Positions 53,364 to 64,000 of a DNA stretch of 64,000 nucleotides are shown piece by piece. The notes under the pieces were generated by a model that made no database searches, was not told the origin of the DNA, and saw only the letters and a list, made by a program, of their open reading frames with translations. Where the stretch lies: NCBI GenBank assembly GCA_000719105.1, contig JODX01000001.1:806001-870000 (forward strand), in the 5' to 3' direction. How positions within the stretch are numbered: position 1 is the first letter of the stretch; each line of letters starts with the position of its first letter. Position numbers and translations under genes: made by a program. Origin of the DNA: Streptomyces sclerotialus. GTDB taxonomy: Bacteria > Actinomycetota > Actinomycetes > Streptomycetales > Streptomycetaceae.

Positions 53364-55082
53364 ATGGCCAGCAGAACCCTCTCCGGCGCGCTCGCCCTCG
53401 CGGCGGCCGCGTCGGTGGCGCTCGCCGTCCCCACGGGCAGCGCGTACGCGTCCCCGCCCGGCACCAAGGACGTCACCGCCGTCCTGTTCGAGTGGAAGTT
53501 CGACTCGGTCGCCAAGGCGTGCACCGACACCCTCGGCCCCGCCGGTTACGGCTACGTCCAGGTCTCGCCCCCGCAGGAGCACATCCAGGGCGGTCAGTGG
53601 TGGACCTCGTACCAGCCGGTCAGCTACAAGATAGCCGGGCGTCTCGGTGACCGGGCCGCCTTCAAGAGCATGATCGACACCTGCCACGCGGCCGGGGTGA
53701 AGGTCGTCGCCGACGCCGTCATCAACCACATGTCGGCCGGCTCCGGCACCGGCACGGGCGGCTCCTCCTACACCAAGTACGACTACCCCGGTCTGTACTC
53801 GTCCTCCGACATGAACGACTGCACCACGCAGATCGGCAGCAACTACGGGGACCGCGCCAACGTCCAGAACTGCGAGCTGGTGGGCCTCGCCGACCTCGAC
53901 ACCGGCGAGGAGTACGTCCGCACGAAGATCGCGGGCTACCTCGACGACCTGCTCTCCCTCGGCGTCGACGGCTTCCGGATCGACGCGGCCAAGCACATGC
54001 CCGCCGCCGACCTGGCCGCCATCAAGGGCAAGCTGACCGACCCCGGCGTGTACTGGAAGCAGGAGGCGATATACGGCGCGGGCGAGGCCGTCTCGCCGAG
54101 CGAGTACCTGAACACCGGTGACGTCCAGGAGTTCCGCTACGCCCGCGACCTCAAGCGCGTCTTCCAGAACGAGAACCTCGCCTACCTCAAGAACTTCGGC
54201 GAGAGCTGGGGCTACATGGCCTCCGGCAAGTCCGCCGTCTTCGTCGACAACCACGACACCGAGCGCGGCGGCGACACCCTCAACTACAAGAACGGCGCCG
54301 ACTACACCCTCGCCAGTGTCTTCATGCTGGCCTGGCCCTACGGCTCGCCCGACGTCCACTCCGGCTACGAGTGGTCCGACAAGGACGCCGGTCCGCCGAG
54401 CGGCGGCCAGGTGAACGCCTGCTACAGCGACGGCTGGAAGTGCCAGCACGCCTGGAACGAGATCTCCTCCATGGTCGCCTTCCGCAACACCGCGCGCGGC
54501 GAGGCCGTGACCAACTGGTGGGACAACGGCGGTGACCAGATCGCCTTCGGCCGGGGCTCCAAGGCGTACGTGGCGATCAACCACGAGGGCTCCTCGCTGA
54601 CCCGCACCTTCCAGACCTCGCTGCCCTCCGGCGACTACTGCGACGTGCAGAGCGGGAAGGCCGTGACGGTCAACGGCTCCGGGCAGTTCACCGCCACCCT
54701 CGGCGCGCAGACCGCACTCGCCCTGCACACCGGGGCCCGTACCTGCCAGGGCGGCGGCAACCCCGACCCCGGCACCGACCCCGACCCGCAGTCCGGCGCC
54801 TCGTTCGCGGTCAACGCCACCACCCAGCTCGGCCAGAACATCTACGTCACCGGCAACCAGTCCGCCCTCGGCAACTGGAACGCCGGCAGCGCTCTCAAGC
54901 TGGACCCGGCCACGTACCCGGTGTGGAAGCTCGACGTGAACCTCCCGGCCGGAACGTCTCTCGAGTACAAGTACATCCGCAAGGACGCGGCCGGAAACGT
55001 CACCTGGGAGAGCGGCGCCAACCGCACCGCGACCGTCCCGGCCTCCGGCAAGGTCACGCTGAACGACACCTGGCGCAACTGA
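53364..55082 (+). CDS. aml: Secreted alpha-amylase, GH13 with C-terminal starch-binding domain
   Basis: A 572-residue exported enzyme. A Sec-type signal ends AYA near residue 29. Barrel text: [23 protein letters not shown], nucleophile in [12 protein letters not shown], acid in [20 protein letters not shown] Pro/Asp linker near residue 475 ([10 protein letters not shown]) leads to a CBM20 starch-binding domain ([16 protein letters not shown]). ATG 53364 follows GGAGAAGGA. It delivers maltodextrins for the mal importer. Confidence 0.93.
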   Translation: MASRTLSGALALAAAASVALAVPTGSAYASPPGTKDVTAVLFEWKFDSVAKACTDTLGPAGYGYVQVSPPQEHIQGGQWWTSYQPVSYKIAGRLGDRAAFKSMIDTCHAAGVKVVADAVINHMSAGSGTGTGGSSYTKYDYPGLYSSSDMNDCTTQIGSNYGDRANVQNCELVGLADLDTGEEYVRTKIAGYLDDLLSLGVDGFRIDAAKHMPAADLAAIKGKLTDPGVYWKQEAIYGAGEAVSPSEYLNTGDVQEFRYARDLKRVFQNENLAYLKNFGESWGYMASGKSAVFVDNHDTERGGDTLNYKNGADYTLASVFMLAWPYGSPDVHSGYEWSDKDAGPPSGGQVNACYSDGWKCQHAWNEISSMVAFRNTARGEAVTNWWDNGGDQIAFGRGSKAYVAINHEGSSLTRTFQTSLPSGDYCDVQSGKAVTVNGSGQFTATLGAQTALALHTGARTCQGGGNPDPGTDPDPQSGASFAVNATTQLGQNIYVTGNQSALGNWNAGSALKLDPATYPVWKLDVNLPAGTSLEYKYIRKDAAGNVTWESGANRTATVPASGKVTLNDTWRN

Positions 55083-55112
55083 CCGGCCCCACCGGCCCGT
55101 TGTGCCGTGCGG

Positions 55113-55147
55113 CCGCCCGGCGCCCCTCACCGGCAGGCGCCGGGCGG
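55113..55147 (+). terminator. Terminator hairpin after the amylase
   Basis: CCGCCCGGCGCC pairs with GGCGCCGGGCGG across an 11-base loop, followed by a pyrimidine-rich tract. It lies 30 bases after the amylase stop and 57 before the next gene. Confidence 0.8.
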
Positions 55148-55204
55148 ACGCTTCTTCCCCTGCCCCTATCAGGCCCCTGTCAGGCCTCTATCAGGAGTAA
55201 GTCC

Positions 55205-60598
<5,394 letters not shown>

Positions 60599-60664
60599 CA
60601 CGCTAGCTTGGGTGGTGCGGGTACGAGGAGACCCGCACCACCCTCTCGTTCAGGGGCCATCCGC

Positions 60665-62302
60665 GTGAATAACATGGCCGCACGGGCCGACAGGGCCGAA
60701 CACCAGACAAGAACCACGATCCTCGTCGTCGACGACGCGGCAGCGAGCCGCTGCGCGCTGGGCGCCGTGCTGCGCCGGGCGGGCCACCGTGTCGTCCCCG
60801 TCGCCACCGGCGGGGAGGCACTGCTCGAACTCAAGGTACGGCTGCGCGCGGGCGTTCTGCCCGACGTGGCCCTCGTCGACGTCGGACTGCCCGACATGAG
60901 CGGCTTCGAACTGTGCCGCAGAGTCAAGGCGCTGCCGTTGATGGCCGGCCTGCCCGTCGTCCACTTCTCGGCCGCGTCCGTCGCGCCCAGCGACCGCTGT
61001 GCGGGCCTGGACGCGGGCGGCGAGGCGTATCTGACGGTGCCCGCCGAACCCGAGGAGATCCAGGCCGTCGTGCGGGCCGCGCTGCGCGGCGCCCGGATGC
61101 GCAGCGGCGCCGAGCACCTCGCCCAGGACCTGACGCTGCTGTCCGAGACGATCGTTTCCGTCCAGGCCGCGCACAGCCCGAGCGAGCTCGCCCGGGCCGC
61201 CGCCGAGGGCACCGCCCGGCTCACCGGTGGGCCCGCCGCCGTGTTCGTCGTCGCCGAGGGCGGGGGCGTGTACTGCGGCGCCCACGGCGGGCGGGCCACC
61301 GCGCCGCCGCCGGACGCCGCCACCCGGGAGACCGTGACCCGGCTGGTCCGGCGGGTGACGGCCACCGACGGCACGGTGCTCGACACCGTCGTGCCCGCGC
61401 CGCTGTGGCCGCCGGGCCTCTTCCCCGTCGACGCCGGGGAGGACGTGCGCATGGTGGTGACCCGCACCCGGGACGGCCGGGCGGCCGTCTGCCTCACCAC
61501 GCCCACCCGCCGGTACCGGGGCCGCGCACCGGGGACCGCGGCCTTGGTCGCCCGGCTCGCCCAGGCCACCGCGATGGCCGCGCAACCGCTGCTGATGTAC
61601 CAGGTGGAGCGGCATGTCGCGCTCACCCTCCAGCACAGCTTCCTGCCGAAGCGGCTGCCGGAACTGCCCGGCGTCGACGTCGTCGTCCGGTACGAGCCGG
61701 CGTCCCGGGAGACCGAGATCGGCGGCGACTTCTACGCGGCCCTGCGCACCGACGAGGGGGTGCTGGCCGCCGTCGGCGACGTGGTGGGGCATTCACTGGA
61801 GGCGGCCACCGTCATGGTGGAGATCCGGCACGCGCTGCGCGCCTACTGCGTCGAGGAAGCCGATCCCCGGGTGCTCGCCCGGCGGCTCGACCGGATGCTG
61901 CAGCGCTACCACCCGGAGGTCACCGCCACCCTCTGCCTCGCTCTGGTCGACCCCGCCACCGGGCGCACCCGGATCGCCAACGCGGGCCACATCCCGCCGC
62001 TGGTGGTGCGGGACCGGGACGACGCCGCGTACGTGCCGGCGGCCGGACCGCTGCTCGGCCTGGGGCTCGACCGGCCGGTGCCCACGGAGACCGTGCTCGG
62101 GCCCGCGGACCGGCTCCTCATGGTCACCGACGGACTGATAGAGAGCCGGGGCACGGACCTCTCCGTGTCGATGGAAGAGCTCCGCACGGCGGCCGCCGGG
62201 GCCCCGGACGGCACGGCCGCGCTCTGCGACGCGATGCTGCTCCGCTTCGGCCGGGACCGGGACGACGACATCGCGCTGTTGGCGCTGCGGCTGGATGACT
62301 AG
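60665..62302 (+). CDS. Response-regulator receiver linked to a PP2C (SpoIIE-type) phosphatase
   Basis: A 545-residue protein from GTG 60665 (ATG 60674 possible). REC domain residues 17-135 with acidic pair Asp23/Asp24 and phospho-acceptor Asp72 in VDVGLPD, then a GAF-like middle, then a PP2C domain from about 315 (ETEIGGDFYAALRTDEGVL, AVGDVVGHSLEA, NAGHIPPLVV, MVTDGLIE, DDIALLALR). Such proteins dephosphorylate anti-anti-sigma (STAS) factors. No kinase lies next to it. Confidence 0.9.
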   Translation: MNNMAARADRAEHQTRTTILVVDDAAASRCALGAVLRRAGHRVVPVATGGEALLELKVRLRAGVLPDVALVDVGLPDMSGFELCRRVKALPLMAGLPVVHFSAASVAPSDRCAGLDAGGEAYLTVPAEPEEIQAVVRAALRGARMRSGAEHLAQDLTLLSETIVSVQAAHSPSELARAAAEGTARLTGGPAAVFVVAEGGGVYCGAHGGRATAPPPDAATRETVTRLVRRVTATDGTVLDTVVPAPLWPPGLFPVDAGEDVRMVVTRTRDGRAAVCLTTPTRRYRGRAPGTAALVARLAQATAMAAQPLLMYQVERHVALTLQHSFLPKRLPELPGVDVVVRYEPASRETEIGGDFYAALRTDEGVLAAVGDVVGHSLEAATVMVEIRHALRAYCVEEADPRVLARRLDRMLQRYHPEVTATLCLALVDPATGRTRIANAGHIPPLVVRDRDDAAYVPAAGPLLGLGLDRPVPTETVLGPADRLLMVTDGLIESRGTDLSVSMEELRTAAAGAPDGTAALCDAMLLRFGRDRDDDIALLALRLDD

Positions 62303-62369
62303 GGTGTGATCACCGCCCCGGACACACCGTCCGGGGCACCCACGCGGACACCCCCGAACAGGAGTCCCC

Positions 62370-62726
62370 ATGCCGCAGATCACCGTCGACTACTCCGCCG
62401 TGCTCGCCGACGCCTTCGACCGCCGTGCCTTCGCCGAGGCGCTGCACACGGAGGTGGTCGACACGGCGGCCGCGCGGCTCGAGGCGTGCAAGACGCAGTT
62501 CCGGCCGACGCAGGACACCACCGTGGGCGGCGACACCGACGGGCACGCCGTCGTGCATGTGACACTGGGACTGCTGGCGGGCCGGACCGAGGAGACCAAG
62601 GCCCGGCTGACCGAGGGCGTGCTGGCACTGCTGCGCACCCATGTGAAGCCGGTGGAGGGGCTGATGCTGCACGCGTCGGCCGAGGTACGGGACCTGGACG
62701 CGTCGTACCGCAAGTTCGAGGGCTGA
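62370..62726 (+). CDS. 5-carboxymethyl-2-hydroxymuconate isomerase-type tautomerase
   Basis: A 118-residue protein starting MPQITVDYSAVL. Pro2, exposed after Met removal, is the catalytic base of the tautomerase superfamily. The CHMI-like pattern continues through LHTEVVDTAAARLEAC and VHVTLGLLAGRTEETK. Homologues isomerise homoprotocatechuate cleavage products, but no other genes of that pathway are nearby, so the substrate is open. AGGAG precedes the ATG. Confidence 0.85.
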   Translation: MPQITVDYSAVLADAFDRRAFAEALHTEVVDTAAARLEACKTQFRPTQDTTVGGDTDGHAVVHVTLGLLAGRTEETKARLTEGVLALLRTHVKPVEGLMLHASAEVRDLDASYRKFEG

Positions 62727-62772
62727 ACCGGAGGTTCGGGAGGCGACATCGAGCTCGGCCGTGCGGTACGCC

Positions 62773-62830
62773 CGCGCCCTGAAGGGGCGCGGGGAACTGC
62801 GCGACCAGCCACGACGGACCCGCAGGTGCC
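62773..62830. repeat. Streptomyces-type interspersed repeat with hairpin
   Basis: CGCGCCC-tgaag-GGGCGCG forms a seven-base stem. It is followed by GGGAACTGCGCGACCAGCC and then ACGACGGACCCGCAG. I recall near-identical text in many intergenic sites of Streptomyces genomes. It lies between converging genes, where it may act as terminator. Confidence 0.75.
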
Positions 62831-62850
62831 CACCGGACCCAGCGGAGCGC

Positions 62851-63549
62851 TCACGCGGCCGGTCCGCCCAGGGCCACCAGCCGGGCAGCCAGGCCGGCGA
62901 ACGGGCCGTCGGCCGGCTCGTCCCCGACGATGCGGCGGACCAGCGCCGCCAGCTCGTCGTCGTACGCCGCGGCCACCGCCGCCAGCGCCCCGAAGTCGTG
63001 CACGAGCTGCAGCTCCAGCTCGCGGCGCGGGACGCGGCGCCCGTCCAGCCAGAGCAGCGCCGTCGACTCGGCGAGCGAGATCCAGGAGCGGATCACCAGC
63101 TCCAGCCGGGCGGGCGGGTGCTCGATCCGCAGATGCCCGAGGATCTGGACGTACGCGGCCTGGCGCACCCCGTCGATCAGCGCGTTGGCCCGGGAGGAAC
63201 CGACCGCCGGGCCGCCGCGCATCAGCGCCGAGAAGCCGGGCCCGTGCTCGTCCACGAAGTCGAAGAAGCGGCGCATCACCCGCAGCAACCGCTCGCCCAG
63301 CGGGCCCTCCCGCGGCTCCACGAAACGTTCCGCCAGGTCGTCCGAGGCCCGCTTCAGCGCGGCCTCGTACAGGCTGAGCTTGCCGGGGAAGTAGTGGTAG
63401 ACCAGCGGCCGGGAGATGCCCGCGGCCGCGGCTATCTCATCGATCGACACCTCGTCGGGCGAGCGCTGGCTGAACAGTTCAAGGGCGACGCCGATCAACT
63501 GCCGCCGCCGCTCCTCGACACCCATTCTTCGGCGAACACCGGTGGTCAT
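62851..63549 (-). CDS. TetR/AcrR family transcriptional regulator
   Basis: A 232-residue repressor (ATG 63525 is an alternative start). HTH: LIGVALELFSQRSPDEVSI, then DEIAAAAGISRPLVYHYF. The ligand-binding part is helical with ALMRGGPAVGSSRANALIDG. A perfect 12-base palindrome lies 11-22 bases upstream of the start, so it probably represses itself. No divergent target gene is obvious: to the right a secreted sugar-active gene converges with its stop. Confidence 0.88.
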   Translation of the reverse strand: MTTGVRRRMGVEERRRQLIGVALELFSQRSPDEVSIDEIAAAAGISRPLVYHYFPGKLSLYEAALKRASDDLAERFVEPREGPLGERLLRVMRRFFDFVDEHGPGFSALMRGGPAVGSSRANALIDGVRQAAYVQILGHLRIEHPPARLELVIRSWISLAESTALLWLDGRRVPRRELELQLVHDFGALAAVAAAYDDELAALVRRIVGDEPADGPFAGLAARLVALGGPAA

Positions 63550-63559
63550 ACGGACACTT

Positions 63560-63571
63560 TACCGATCGGTA
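63560..63571. promoter_or_regulatory. Operator palindrome of the TetR gene
   Basis: TACCGATCGGTA, perfectly symmetrical, with CTT before and CCGG after. This is the common TetR-family AACCGATCGGTT-like form. Confidence 0.7.
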
Positions 63572-63652
63572 CCGGCCTCCAACGGGCCGGTCCCACCAAC
63601 TTCGTTCACAACTTGACCACGGTTTCCGCACCGTACGAAAAGCTACGAATTC

Positions 63653-64000
63653 CTAGGAGGCGGTGATGTCCCACCCGCTGAACTCCACCGTCCCGCGTGC
63701 CCCGGACCCGCCGTTCGTGGCGCTCATGAACATCCCCACGTCCTGTGCCCCGGTCGCCGCGCCCGGCACGGTCACGGTCGCCACCGTCCGCCAGGTCGCC
63801 CCGTCGTCCGTCGAGCATGCGCCGGTGTACGAGCCGCCGGCCCGGGTGAGCCGCAGCAGCACCGGCGCCTTGATGCCGGTGATCCGCCGGTAGGTGTCGA
63901 GCGTGCCGTCGCCGGTCGAGTCGTACGACAGCACCACGCCGTTGGCGGGTGTGACGGCCAGGTTGAGGAAGCCCGGCGAGCCGGCCGTGCCGAGGGCGTT
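63653..64000 (-). CDS. C-terminal part of a secreted carbohydrate-active protein (cut by window edge)
   Basis: The last 115 codons run from the right edge to TAG at 63655-63653. Text such as SPGFLNLAVTPANGVVLSYD, LDTYRRITGIKAP, LTRAGGSYTGACSTDDGATW and FMSATNGGSGARGTVEFSGW matches the C-terminal DUF1349/concanavalin-like beta-sandwich of secreted glycoside hydrolases and sugar-binding proteins of Streptomyces. What the N-terminal part does cannot be seen. Confidence 0.75.
   Translation of the reverse strand, partial: NALGTAGSPGFLNLAVTPANGVVLSYDSTGDGTLDTYRRITGIKAPVLLRLTRAGGSYTGACSTDDGATWRTVATVTVPGAATGAQDVGMFMSATNGGSGARGTVEFSGWDITAS

Overview
The window looks like a piece of a Streptomyces chromosome. 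Base composition is very GC-rich with strong third-position GC, many starts are GTG, and the gene families are typical of the genus: BTAD/AfsR-type regulator, GAF-ANTAR proteins, WhiJ-type XRE/DUF397/ATPase set, MalR-malEFG-aglA maltose locus, NsrR with flavohaemoglobin, and GlnA2 beside GlnE. No tRNA, rRNA or CRISPR array is visible. Both ends cut genes: a DoxX-family gene at the left and the 3' part of a secreted sugar-active protein at the right.

Layout. 1-13 kb: NTF2-like protein, an SDR gene whose 3' end is broken by a small palindromic element, a Tat-exported PhoD phosphatase, a Gfo/Idh/MocA oxidoreductase, a Bcr/CflA efflux pump coupled to a serine hydrolase, an Rsm22-like methyltransferase with four conserved Cys, a TetR regulator, a prim-pol-like protein, a lipoprotein, then the wreck of a haem importer (permease and ATPase both internally deleted). 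12.6-28.6 kb: PhzF-like protein carrying an 18-codon insert, haem oxygenase behind an iron box, methionine aminopeptidase, SIS-like protein, sialidase-like protein, F420 reductase, site-2 protease, a 1116-residue BTAD ATPase regulator converging on a DrrAB-type exporter whose promoter carries an 11-bp-periodic repeat array, PanB, an EEP phosphatase/nuclease, a minisatellite and an MFS pump. 28.8-38.6 kb: three consecutive GAF-ANTAR genes, NadE, DUF305 and DUF3105 proteins, NsrR/HmpA with a candidate operator, GlnA2 and a VOC protein.

38.6-42.2 kb is an accessory island between the VOC gene and glnE. It is bounded by two diverged direct copies of the glnE leader and first codons. It holds a WhiJ-like triad (ATPase, XRE/DUF5753, DUF397), an IS481-type transposase remnant, a beheaded HAD hydrolase and a STAS protein lacking the usual phospho-serine. 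This is the most interesting structure in the window: it looks like an old integration at the start of glnE in which the incoming DNA supplied a replacement 5' end.

42.2-64 kb: glnE, a convergently overlapping PAP2 protein, then a complete maltodextrin/starch system: malR divergent from malE-malF-malG-aglA, followed by a secreted alpha-amylase and a 1797-residue secreted protein with two GH13 domains (amylopullulanase). The secreted enzymes would cut starch and pullulan, MalEFG import the maltodextrins, AglA hydrolyses them inside, and MalR represses through CTTGCA-type repeats. Hairpins in the malE-malF and malG-aglA gaps probably grade expression. The end holds a response-regulator/PP2C phosphatase, a CHMI-type tautomerase, a genus-type interspersed repeat, and a TetR regulator with its own operator.

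Two genome-scale themes recur. One palindromic element occurs four times and alters gene ends and leaders. Short tandem repeats (8 to 24 bp) sit in several gene-to-gene junctions.
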